From: Aquimarina algiphila
Lineage (GTDB): Bacteria; Bacteroidota; Bacteroidia; Flavobacteriales; Flavobacteriaceae
Assembly (NCBI RefSeq): GCF_007489275.1
Contig: NZ_VLNR01000011.1
Location: forward strand, 62,001 to 126,000
Direction of reading: 5' to 3'
DNA: 64,000 bases
Shown: piece by piece, positions 36,836-45,081 of the stretch
How positions within the stretch are numbered: the first letter of the stretch is position 1
Layout: each line of letters starts with the position of its first letter
Program-made: the position numbers and the translations under genes
The notes under the pieces: generated by a model
Told to the model about the DNA's origin: nothing
Databases searched by the model: none
Seen by the model: only the letters and a program-made list of their open reading frames with translations

Positions 36836-39800
36836 ATGGAAGTTAATAAGAAAAAGGTAGATAAAGAATTTGGGTTAGCGTCTTGGGCGATAAACAATCC
36901 TACTACCATATATGTAATGATCGGTATATTCCTGGTCTTAGGGCTTTCGGCATATTTCTCTATGCCAAGAGAGAACTTTCCTGAGATCAACGAAACCAAG
37001 ATTTATGTTAGTGTCCCTTATCCCGGAAACACAGCAGAAGATATAGAACGATTAATCATCGACCCTCTTGAGGACAAGTTAAAAAATGTAAGTAATGTTG
37101 TAGAAATTCTTTCTACTTCTCAGGAAGATTATGGGATTATCACAATAGAATTTGAAGAAGAACTTACAGTTGCAGAAGCCAAACAAAAGGTTAAAGATGA
37201 AGTAGATTCTGAAAAAGCAAACGAAGACTGGCCTACTTTTAATGGAGCCAAGGTAGAACCTAATGTTTTTGATTTGAGTATCTCTGAAGAGACTCCAATT
37301 ATGAACATTAATATTGCTGGTGATTACCCTGTTGAAAAACTGAAAGAATATGCAGAATATCTTGAAGATGAAATTGAAGATCTAAAAGAGATTAAAAAAG
37401 CTGAAATTCGTGGAGCACAGGAAAAAGAAGTAGAAGTCGCTGTAGATATCTATAAAATGATGGCTGCAAAGGTGAGCTTTGACGATGTTATTAATACCAT
37501 TCGTAACGGCAATATGACTGTTTCTGCCGGTAACATGATCACCAGTGGGCAACGTCGTACCATACGAATACTTGGAGAAATAGATCAACCCAAACAATTA
37601 GACGGTTTTGTTGTAAAATCTCAAGATGGAGCGGTCTATTTAAGAGATATCGCTACGGTCAATTTTAAAGAAGAAGATAAAACTACATATGCCAGAGAAT
37701 TTGGACACAGTGTAGTGATGTTGGACGTTATGAAACGTTCTGGAAAAAACATGATCGAAGCTGTAGAAAAGATCAAAGTTATTATTGCTGATGCAGAAGA
37801 AAATATATTCCCACGGGATCTTGATATTACTGTGGCAAATGATCAATCAGAAAAAACAAATAACCAGGTAAGTGATTTGGTAAACAATATCATCTTTGGT
37901 ATTGTCTTAGTTGTTGGTGTTTTGATGTTCTTTTTAGGCTTTAGAAATGCACTTTTTGTTGGATTTGCTATCCCAATGTCGATGTTTATGTCCTTTATGA
38001 TTTTATCTCTTTTGGGGTATACTATGAACACCATGATCTTATTTGCCTTAATTATGGGATTAGGAATGTTGGTGGATAATGGTATTGTAGTTGTTGAGAA
38101 CGTATATCGATTAATGGAGGAAGAAGGCATGTCTCGTATAGAAGCTGCAAAAAAAGGAATTGGCGAAATTGCCTTTCCTATTATCATTTCTACAGCTACT
38201 ACCGTAGCTGCATTTATACCTCTGGGGATGTGGCCTGGTGTAATGGGACAATTTATGATCTACTTCCCAATTACACTTTCTGTAGTACTGGGGTCATCAC
38301 TTTTTGTTGCCATTTTTATCAACTCAATGTTGGTTTCTCAATTTATGGAAATCGGAGAAAAGAAACTTACTCTTAAACAACTGATTCGTTTAAGTATTAT
38401 TTTAGGAGGATTAGGTATTTTTATTTTGGTCGTTGGTGGACCTGTACGTGGCTTAGGAAGTTTAATGATTTTTACTGCCATTATGTTTTGGATATATCGA
38501 TATGTATTGAAAGGTGCTGCTAATTTCTTTCAACAAAGAATATTAGCGTGGCTAGAAAATAGATATCAACGTTTTTTAACTTTTGCCTTAAAAGGCTGGA
38601 GAGCATACACCTTCACCATTGGTACTTTTCTATTACTATTTGTGGTATTTGCCATGTTTGGGGCTTCTGTAGGTAGTCAACGTACCAAATTTGAATTTTT
38701 TCCAGATAACAAACCTAATCAAATTGTGGTTTATGTCGAATATCCTCAAGGAACCGATATCGATAAAACGAATGCGATCACCAAAGAAATAGAACAACGA
38801 GTATATGCTGTTGTAAACGATTCAGAATATATTGATAAAGGCGATGACTTTAATTTTCTTGTAGAATCTGCAGTTTCTCAAGTTGGCGAAGGTGCAGGAA
38901 ATCCACAGACTGATGGGGGAAGTAGTGCAGAAATGCCGCATCGTTCTAAAATTACCGCTACCATGCGCGAGTATAAATATCGAAAAGGGAAAGATTCTGA
39001 GGTGTTGCGTCAAAAAGTACAAGAAACTCTTAAAGGAATTTACCCTGGTATAGCGATTTCTGTAGAAAAAGATCCAGTTGGCCCACCCGCTGGATACCCT
39101 ATAAATATAGAAATCGAAGGGCCCGATTATAATGAGTTGATTAATATTGCAGAACAAATGCGAAACTTCATCAACGAAAAAAATATTCCTGGTATTGAAG
39201 AACTCAAAATTGATGTAAATAAAGGGAAACCTGCCATGCAAGTGGTAGTTGATCGTGAAAAAGCCGGAGAATTAGGCGTTGCAGCTGGACAAGTTGGAAA
39301 TCAGTTACGTCGTTCTATTTTTGGAGAAAAAGCGGGAGTTTATAAAAAAGATGGTGAAGATTATGATATCTATGTTCGTTTTAACGAAGAAAACAGATAT
39401 AATACGAGTGCTCTTTTTAACCAAAACATCACTTTTAGAGATCAAGCAACTGGACGACTAAAAGAAATCCCTGTTTCGGCAGTGGCATCGCAAAAAAACA
39501 CTTCTTCTTTTAGTGCTATAAAACATAGAGATACCAAAAGAGTAGTTACTGTATATTCTGGTTTAGAACCAGGTTTTGTAGACGCAGCGGCCATTGTTTC
39601 ACAAATTCAAACAGAAATGGCTAGTTTTCCTAAACTTCCAAGAGGTGTAGACATTGATTATACTGGTCAAATTGAAGAGCAAGATAAACAAATGAAATTC
39701 TTAATGGGCGCTTTCTTTTCAGGATTAGGTCTTATTATGTTAATTTTAATTTTTCAGTTTAGTTCGGTTTCTAAACCTACTATTATTATGATTGCCATCT

Positions 39801-40336
39801 TCTTGAGTTTTATAGGAGTATTTGGTGGTATTTTGATTACCGGTGCCTCTTTTGTAATCATGATGACCATGATGGGTATTATATCCCTTGCTGGAATCGT
39901 TGTAAATAACGGGGTAGTACTACTCGATTACACACAACTCCTGATTGATCGTAAGAAAGTAGAACTTAATGTACCTGAAAAAGATCTACTCCCAAATGAT
40001 GAAGTGATGAAACTTATTATCAAAGGAGGACGAGCACGTTTAAGACCTGTACTACTAACTGCAATTACTACCGTATTAGGGTTAATCCCGTTAGCAATTG
40101 GGTTTAATTTAGACTTTTTCTCGTTATTCAGTACTGGAGATCCTAAAATATATTTAGGTGGTGATAATGTAATCTTCTGGGGTCCATTGGCATGGACCGT
40201 CATCTATGGATTGATTATAGCTACCTTCTTAACCTTAATTATTGTACCATGTTTATTCTTTATCGTGAACAGAGTCAAAGTAAGGTTCAGTAAAAAAAAC
40301 GTTGTAGAAGTACCCGTAACTCCTGCGACAGTTTAG
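36836..40336 (+). CDS. RND multidrug efflux permease
   Basis: This 1166-aa inner-membrane proton-driven pump has AcrB-type architecture: a first transmembrane helix near residues 25-42, MPRENFPEI and SVPYPGNTAEDIE at the porter domain, and a second porter duplication near residue 590. Helix 4 carries the proton-relay Asp segment GLGMLVDNGIVVVEN. It is somewhat longer than typical HAE1 pumps (about 1040 aa), mostly through extra membrane-loop sequence around residues 515-570. It is the last gene of the tetR-tolC-adaptor-pump operon and has an intrinsic terminator right after it. Substrates are unknown. Confidence 0.94.
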   Translation: MEVNKKKVDKEFGLASWAINNPTTIYVMIGIFLVLGLSAYFSMPRENFPEINETKIYVSVPYPGNTAEDIERLIIDPLEDKLKNVSNVVEILSTSQEDYGIITIEFEEELTVAEAKQKVKDEVDSEKANEDWPTFNGAKVEPNVFDLSISEETPIMNINIAGDYPVEKLKEYAEYLEDEIEDLKEIKKAEIRGAQEKEVEVAVDIYKMMAAKVSFDDVINTIRNGNMTVSAGNMITSGQRRTIRILGEIDQPKQLDGFVVKSQDGAVYLRDIATVNFKEEDKTTYAREFGHSVVMLDVMKRSGKNMIEAVEKIKVIIADAEENIFPRDLDITVANDQSEKTNNQVSDLVNNIIFGIVLVVGVLMFFLGFRNALFVGFAIPMSMFMSFMILSLLGYTMNTMILFALIMGLGMLVDNGIVVVENVYRLMEEEGMSRIEAAKKGIGEIAFPIIISTATTVAAFIPLGMWPGVMGQFMIYFPITLSVVLGSSLFVAIFINSMLVSQFMEIGEKKLTLKQLIRLSIILGGLGIFILVVGGPVRGLGSLMIFTAIMFWIYRYVLKGAANFFQQRILAWLENRYQRFLTFALKGWRAYTFTIGTFLLLFVVFAMFGASVGSQRTKFEFFPDNKPNQIVVYVEYPQGTDIDKTNAITKEIEQRVYAVVNDSEYIDKGDDFNFLVESAVSQVGEGAGNPQTDGGSSAEMPHRSKITATMREYKYRKGKDSEVLRQKVQETLKGIYPGIAISVEKDPVGPPAGYPINIEIEGPDYNELINIAEQMRNFINEKNIPGIEELKIDVNKGKPAMQVVVDREKAGELGVAAGQVGNQLRRSIFGEKAGVYKKDGEDYDIYVRFNEENRYNTSALFNQNITFRDQATGRLKEIPVSAVASQKNTSSFSAIKHRDTKRVVTVYSGLEPGFVDAAAIVSQIQTEMASFPKLPRGVDIDYTGQIEEQDKQMKFLMGAFFSGLGLIMLILIFQFSSVSKPTIIMIAIFLSFIGVFGGILITGASFVIMMTMMGIISLAGIVVNNGVVLLDYTQLLIDRKKVELNVPEKDLLPNDEVMKLIIKGGRARLRPVLLTAITTVLGLIPLAIGFNLDFFSLFSTGDPKIYLGGDNVIFWGPLAWTVIYGLIIATFLTLIIVPCLFFIVNRVKVRFSKKNVVEVPVTPATV

Positions 40337-40356
40337 TGTTATGTAAAATTGATTAG

Positions 40357-40388
40357 AAAAACGTCGTACAATGTGTACGGCGTTTTTT
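40357..40388 (+). terminator. intrinsic terminator of the efflux operon
   Basis: The stem AAACGTCGTACA pairs with TGTACGGCGTTT across a 3-base loop (one G-T pair), spanning 40357-40387, and runs into a T-rich tail. It lies 20 bases after the pump stop codon. The rest of the 40389-40526 gap shows no clear element. Confidence 0.9.
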
Positions 40389-40526
40389 GTTTACTACCTT
40401 TCTGTAGATACAATTATTCTTTCTTTTGAATATATTAATAATCACAAATAAAATCTAAATTTTTCTGTGTTGATCATATTAATTCTACCTTTAATATAAT
40501 AGTATTAACCATTTAAATATTACATA

Positions 40527-40587
40527 ATGAAGAAAAAGAAATTCTCAGGATTGAATTTGGATAAACAAACTATTTCCAAATTCCAAA
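40527..40587 (+). pseudogene. class I lanthipeptide-type leader interrupted by an IS element
   Basis: The frame starts MKKKKFSGLNLDKQTISKFQ, which matches the leader pattern of Bacteroidota class I lanthipeptide precursors (MKKKxxxxLxLxKxxIxxL). At residue 21 it runs into the IS element. Joining the flanks across one copy of the 8-bp duplication gives a stop after 25 codons (ending ICSIG, stop at 41823-41825), which is shorter than most precursors. No LanB/LanC-type modification genes are in the window. The peptide identity is a pattern match only. Confidence 0.5.
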
Positions 40588-41800
40588 GCATAAGTGTTCG
40601 AAACCTTTATGTTGAGTTTATTATTTCATTAATTTTATTAGGATCTCCGCCACATTTTAGGATGATATCTTTGATTATTAATACTTCCAGTTCATTTGCA
40701 AATTTTAATTTTGGAATTTTATATCCTTTTAAATTGTTTAATTTTTTATAAACTGTTATCAGAATTGCTATAATTAATGTCATATACATAATAACCTTAA
40801 TCCCATTTGTTGTTCTAGATAATAGATGATTAAAATTTAAGTTTTGTTTGATAAATTTGAAAAAGACTTCTATTTCCCATCTTTGTTTATAGATTTCTAC
40901 AATCTCTTTTGAGGTGAATTCTTTGCTATTACTTAAAAAATAAAAAACTTCTCCATTTTGTTTTTCTTTTGTAATTATCAAACGTAAATAAGAGATAGTT
41001 TTTTTATTATGCTTATTAAATAAGCTCACCTCCAAATCTTGCTCTATTAGTAATCTATCTGTTTCATTTTCTTTAATTTTTAACTCCTTGATTATTTCAA
41101 AGCGGGTGTAATTATTAAGTCTAGTTACGAAAATTAGATTCGATTTGTTAAAATCATCAAATGTAGCTCTTGATTGGACTCCTCTATCAAAAACTAAAAT
41201 ATTATTATGACTAAATGAACACTGATTTATAAGTTCTTTTAAAGCAAAATCTTCTGAAACAAATCTCTGTTGCATAAATATTTCTGAATGCAATGGAATA
41301 TTAGAAAAAGCCATACTAAATTTTACATACTTCTTACTACCTTTCTTATTAATTCGCATTCCTTGTTTTAATAACTTGGATGAAACGGCCACTAAAGTCG
41401 AATCAAAAGAAATGATATTGTGTTTCTTTTTTAAATATTTCTTTTGAAATTTTAAAAGACAGCTATTAAATATAGCCTCAAAATAATCAGGGGTTATTGA
41501 AACCAATCGGTCTCGTATTGAATTATATCTTACTCCTTTAAAGCTAGTATTTGCAATGCTTTTAAAAGCTAGAGAATGATAAAATTCTTCCATGACTCGC
41601 AAACTATTCTGCTTTACATTTAGCATGGAAAACAACAATAATTGAAACATGGTCTGACCATCAAGCTTCTTAATTTGATAATCCACTTTATAGTCCAATG
41701 ATAATTTTTCTAATTCATCCTTTGGAATATAATTTAAAACTTCTGAAACCTTCATAGTTTCTCCCTAAATTACATAATTTTAAGGTTTCGAACACTTATG
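40588..41800. mobile_element. IS4-family insertion sequence
   Basis: Terminal inverted repeats of 19 bp are perfect: CATAAGTGTTCGAAACCTT at 40589-40607 and its complement at 41782-41800. The 8-base sequence ATTCCAAA flanks the element at 40580-40587 and 41801-41808 as a target-site duplication, with one unpaired G at 40588. It contains one transposase gene reading leftward. Intact ends and an uninterrupted gene suggest a recent, possibly active insertion. Confidence 0.93.
40607..41755 (-). CDS. IS4-family transposase (DDE)
   Basis: This 382-aa transposase shows the IS4 signature Y-(2)-R-(3)-E-(6)-K in YKQRWEIEVFFKFIK. The first catalytic Asp is in ISFDSTLVA and the second in LVFDRGVQS. It contains an N-terminal region similar to DUF4372/DUF4338-type domains in flavobacterial IS4 elements. 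It is full length with no frameshift. It fills almost the whole element and ends in the left inverted repeat. Confidence 0.93.
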   Translation of the reverse strand: MKVSEVLNYIPKDELEKLSLDYKVDYQIKKLDGQTMFQLLLFSMLNVKQNSLRVMEEFYHSLAFKSIANTSFKGVRYNSIRDRLVSITPDYFEAIFNSCLLKFQKKYLKKKHNIISFDSTLVAVSSKLLKQGMRINKKGSKKYVKFSMAFSNIPLHSEIFMQQRFVSEDFALKELINQCSFSHNNILVFDRGVQSRATFDDFNKSNLIFVTRLNNYTRFEIIKELKIKENETDRLLIEQDLEVSLFNKHNKKTISYLRLIITKEKQNGEVFYFLSNSKEFTSKEIVEIYKQRWEIEVFFKFIKQNLNFNHLLSRTTNGIKVIMYMTLIIAILITVYKKLNNLKGYKIPKLKFANELEVLIIKDIILKCGGDPNKINEIINST

Positions 41801-41826
41801 ATTCCAAATCTGCTCCATCGGATAAG

Positions 41827-41851
41827 AGTATATAACTTTTAGTTATGTACT
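41827..41851 (-). terminator. possible terminator of the DUF4157-kinase gene
   Basis: A 10-bp stem with one G-T pair (41827-41836 and 41842-41851) has a TTTTA loop and overlaps the stop codon of the leftward gene. No long T-run follows on the minus strand, so its activity is uncertain. Confidence 0.35.
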
Positions 41852-43218
41852 CCGTTTAGTATGGTAACAAACTCTATACAGTCTTTCTTATTTGGTTGAA
41901 CCTTTTCTAAGATTTTCATTAGTACCTCTAATTTTTTAACTGATAAATAATCTCTCAAAGAACGCCTCAAATCATTTATACCTGTATTATTGATTATTGT
42001 ATCTGAGTGAGCATCTCCTGTATTACCTAATAAAATATTGTACGCAGTTTTAATAAATGATTTATAGTCGTCTTCAGTGAATTCTGTCTCAAAAACATTA
42101 GTTCGATGATCAACAACAGCGGCTCCAAAGTCTGTAATCTTTACGTCACCATTCTTACTTAAAACATTTTTCTGTGAAATATCATTATGAATAATGTTAT
42201 TAAAATGCAACTTCGAAAGTCCATTCCATAAACCTCTAACCAAAAATATCCTTTCAACTAACTCATCCGGTAACTCCTTATTTAATGAGTGGTCTGCTTT
42301 CTCTAAAACTATAACCTCTTTTTCTTCATTATAACCGATCCCAGATATCCAGTTTTTACTCTTTATGGCAGACTTTTCCATCTTCTCTAGTGCGTCCTTC
42401 TCTTCATCAAAACTATTATCTCTGATCACTTTCACTATTACGTCTCTATCATTAAAAGAACCAATGTAAATGTCTCCATTAGCCCCTGCACTTATCTTTT
42501 CGAAATAAAAAAAAGATACATCCCCTATATTAGTATCATTATGGAAAGATTTTATTGACACTTTATTTGGGGTATTGTCCTTTACAAATTTCTTTGCGTC
42601 TGCCCAAGTGTGATTCCCTTCCCCCATAGTATCCATTATTCCTCCTATACCAATACATTGGGCCACTGATGAATTCTTTTTTATTTTTGTCTTAGTCGTT
42701 CTTTTTTTTTGACAATTCTTATTTTGTAAAGCTTTAGCCCCCATTACATCCGCTTCTCTTTCTAATCCTGCATCATCATTAATGTTCACTTTACTTTTTA
42801 GCTGTCTTGTGGGCTTTACTCTTCCTTGTTTCTGCTGTACCACGTGCCAGGCTTCGTGAGGTAAATGTTTTTCTTGACCGGATGCTAGGTGAATATCCGT
42901 TCCTTGTGCATAGGCATGCGCTTGTAGCTGTAAGGGTTTGTTGGAGTTGTAATGTACCTTAACATCATCCATACTGTATCCTGATAGGTTTTCGATACCA
43001 GATTTTAGATGATCTGGTAGTCCTGTTTTATTGGTTTTTCGCTGTACTGGATTTGTGTTACTCATAGAACTATTTATTGCACCTTGTAACTTACGCTGAT
43101 CGATAGTAGAGGCACGGTTATCCATAAGTTGGGCCGTGCCTCTGGTACTAGGCTCACTAGCAACACTTGGGGTAATCGGATTTTGAAGTTCTTGTGTTTT
43201 ATCTGCTTGTATTTTCAT
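41839..43218 (-). CDS. eCIS cargo protein: DUF4157 domain fused to a protein-kinase-like domain
   Basis: This 459-aa protein follows the contractile injection genes on the same strand. Residues 60-165 form the eCIS-associated DUF4157 domain, with SMDDVKVHYNS, GTDIHLASGQ, HEAWHVVQ (HEAWH 121-125) and GLEREADVMG 151-160. Residues about 236-455 look like a protein kinase: Gly-rich SAGANG 243-248, the beta-3 Lys263 in VIVKVI, a likely helix-C Glu around 272-277, the catalytic loop HNDISQKN (Asp346, Asn351) and DFG 363-365. HND replaces the usual HRD Arg. DUF4157 is a known mark of eCIS-loaded toxins, so this is likely an injected kinase. The target is unknown. There is no signal peptide. Confidence 0.85.
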   Translation of the reverse strand: MKIQADKTQELQNPITPSVASEPSTRGTAQLMDNRASTIDQRKLQGAINSSMSNTNPVQRKTNKTGLPDHLKSGIENLSGYSMDDVKVHYNSNKPLQLQAHAYAQGTDIHLASGQEKHLPHEAWHVVQQKQGRVKPTRQLKSKVNINDDAGLEREADVMGAKALQNKNCQKKRTTKTKIKKNSSVAQCIGIGGIMDTMGEGNHTWADAKKFVKDNTPNKVSIKSFHNDTNIGDVSFFYFEKISAGANGDIYIGSFNDRDVIVKVIRDNSFDEEKDALEKMEKSAIKSKNWISGIGYNEEKEVIVLEKADHSLNKELPDELVERIFLVRGLWNGLSKLHFNNIIHNDISQKNVLSKNGDVKITDFGAAVVDHRTNVFETEFTEDDYKSFIKTAYNILLGNTGDAHSDTIINNTGINDLRRSLRDYLSVKKLEVLMKILEKVQPNKKDCIEFVTILNGVHN

Positions 43219-43468
43219 GTTTTTTCATTTTTAAACTTGAATACTAATATTATACTACTTTGTCATGCTGAGCCTTTCGAAGCAAACTATATTTAAAAAC
43301 CCCTTCGACAAGCTCAGGGTGACAATCAGAATGGTATGCGATGGTGGATCCCGATACCTTTTTCTACAGGTATTCCTCTGCATACTTTATAATCAGTACC
43401 GGGATAATTCCCCCTTATTCCCCACCATCTATTAAAATATTTATGTTTCTTACATAGTATTCTATCGT
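43219..43468. other. intergenic gap between AAA+ ATPase and cargo genes
   Basis: This 250-base gap holds a REP-like inverted repeat (see 43261-43324) and AT-rich sequence. No gene and no clear TAnnTTTG box for the cargo gene were found. The cargo may be transcribed separately from the structural operon. Confidence 0.5.
43261..43324. repeat. Bacteroidota REP-like inverted repeat
   Basis: The left arm is 43261-43282 (TGTCATGCTGAGCC...TCGAAG). The right arm is 43303-43324 (CTTCGACAAGCTCAG...TGACA). The arms are near-complementary around a 20-base AT-rich loop. This CTTCGACAAGCTCAG motif is a widespread dispersed repeat in Bacteroidota genomes. A stem of this size can stop or stabilise transcripts. 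Confidence 0.8.
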
Positions 43469-44872
43469 TTAGTTTAAAATAATCCCTTCCTTCTGTAATT
43501 CCTTTCGTATAGCCGTTTCCAGACTTTGCTGAGTGATCGTTTTTTCGTTATTAGTTACAGCTTGTAGCGTACATTTGCGCACTACATTCATCATTAATCC
43601 ACCAGAAATACCATAATTCTCGGCTATCTGCCATAGATCAGCTTCTTCGTCCAGTGGTAATTTCTCAGCAAAGGATTGTTTCCAAAGTTGATAGCGTTCT
43701 TCTACGCCTGGCATCATAAACTCTATCATCGATTGAAATCTTCGGGTAAAAGCATCATCTATATTATCCTTTAGGTTACTTGCAAGGATCACTACTCCGG
43801 GAAAATCCTCGATACGTTGTAATAAATATCCTATTTCCTGATTACCATAGCGATCATTAGCACTGCTTACCTGAGTACGTTGCCCAAATAAAGAATCTGC
43901 TTCATCAAAAAACAAAATCCAATCGTGTTGCTGTGCCTGATCAAATACTTTTGCCAGGTTTTTTTCGGTTTCTCCAATGTATTTGGAGACCGTCATGCTC
44001 AGGTCTATTTTATAGACTTGTCTACCGGTACTTTTGCCTAGTAAAGCAGCAGCCATACTTTTACCGGTCCCCGGCGGACCAAAGAACAGGCTTTTATAGC
44101 CCGGCTTTAGTCTCTTGCCCAGTTTTAGTGCTTCTAAAACAGTTTGTCCATGAGTCACCCAATCCCTGATTTCCTGTAAGCTACGGGCTGTGGATCTAGA
44201 GACGATGAGATCCTGCCACGATAACTTCGTATGCAACTGTTGCGCAGGAAAATCAGGGCTATACATTGCTTGATAGGGTGTGCCAGTTAATATATTGGCT
44301 ACATATTCGTTAGCAATCATCCAGATACTACTCAGTAACGGGTTATTCCCTTTGGTTCTGGATACGTTGATCATTCCTTGTCGTATTGGTAAAAAGTCCT
44401 GCGTAATCAAGGTATGATATTGTAGACGCTTGTTAAGATCATCTCCAGCTAGTAAGAACATTGCAGTTTCTGCTGTAGGAATCAAGCCTAAATGTCCTTC
44501 TAACAATAATCCTCCGAATTCACTATATCGGCGGTCATAGTCTTTGTTTTTTGTCAGTAATATGTCCAGAACTTCTGGTTTAATATGAGGAACCAATGCC
44601 AGAATCAGTAACAATCTTTCTGCAACCTTGAGTTTGTGTTGTTGTATAAAATGAGCGTAGCTTCCTTCTTTACCTGATAGGTTTGGCGGCACTAATTCCT
44701 CTATAGACGTATATGGGGTTTCTTGCTGAAAATGTAGTTCTAAACGAGTTTGAAGCACTAGGCTTAGCCATGAGAGTTCTGCTACTAATACCTCAGCATT
44801 ATAATCACTAATATGCCTATCAGTTGACTTCTTTATATCATTGTTTTCAGCGATGACCATTTGTTTTTTCAT
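43469..44872 (-). CDS. eCIS AAA+ ATPase (Afp15/Pvc15-like)
   Basis: This 467-aa cytoplasmic ATPase has Walker A GPPGTGKS (265-272), Walker B ILFFDEAD (319-326) and Arg-finger candidates at 377-378. The first ~230 residues are helical and specific to the family. In Afp and PVC systems the Afp15-type ATPase is needed for particle assembly or cargo loading. It follows the tape-measure gene after a 209-base gap with REP repeats and precedes the cargo gene, matching the standard eCIS order. The start is the ATG preceding KKQMVIAEN. Confidence 0.93.
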   Translation of the reverse strand: MKKQMVIAENNDIKKSTDRHISDYNAEVLVAELSWLSLVLQTRLELHFQQETPYTSIEELVPPNLSGKEGSYAHFIQQHKLKVAERLLLILALVPHIKPEVLDILLTKNKDYDRRYSEFGGLLLEGHLGLIPTAETAMFLLAGDDLNKRLQYHTLITQDFLPIRQGMINVSRTKGNNPLLSSIWMIANEYVANILTGTPYQAMYSPDFPAQQLHTKLSWQDLIVSRSTARSLQEIRDWVTHGQTVLEALKLGKRLKPGYKSLFFGPPGTGKSMAAALLGKSTGRQVYKIDLSMTVSKYIGETEKNLAKVFDQAQQHDWILFFDEADSLFGQRTQVSSANDRYGNQEIGYLLQRIEDFPGVVILASNLKDNIDDAFTRRFQSMIEFMMPGVEERYQLWKQSFAEKLPLDEEADLWQIAENYGISGGLMMNVVRKCTLQAVTNNEKTITQQSLETAIRKELQKEGIILN

Positions 44873-44910
44873 AGTGCTGTTTTTTTGTTATTTCTTTTAT
44901 ATTGTCTACC

Positions 44911-45060
44911 CTTCGACTCCGCTCAGGGCAGTACCCTCAAGGGACGGAAACAAAAAGGCTATTTCTATTAGGTCTCGATGTCAGTCTGAGCTTGTCGAAG
45001 ACCTTTTTAAACACATATTTTACTTACGTTTTATAGCACTTCGACAGGCTCAGTGTGACA
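44911..45060. repeat. cluster of three REP-like half-elements
   Basis: Three copies of the CTTCGACxxxCTCAG motif lie here: 44911-44928 (forward), 44979-45000 (reverse complement) and 45039-45060 (forward). Neighbouring copies can pair as stems. They fill the gap between the tape-measure and ATPase genes and are the same family as the repeat at 43261. Confidence 0.8.
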
Positions 45061-45081
45061 TTCATTTTTTATACATTTTAT

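Noticed and set aside
37640..39241. Long minus-strand frames (68, 114 and 139 aa) opposite the RND pump gene
   Set aside because: They run antisense through a clearly coding gene, have no family features, and follow from its codon bias.
40527..40751. 74-aa plus-strand frame read as an intact gene
   Set aside because: Only its first 20 codons belong to the host sequence; the rest is the antisense strand of the IS transposase.
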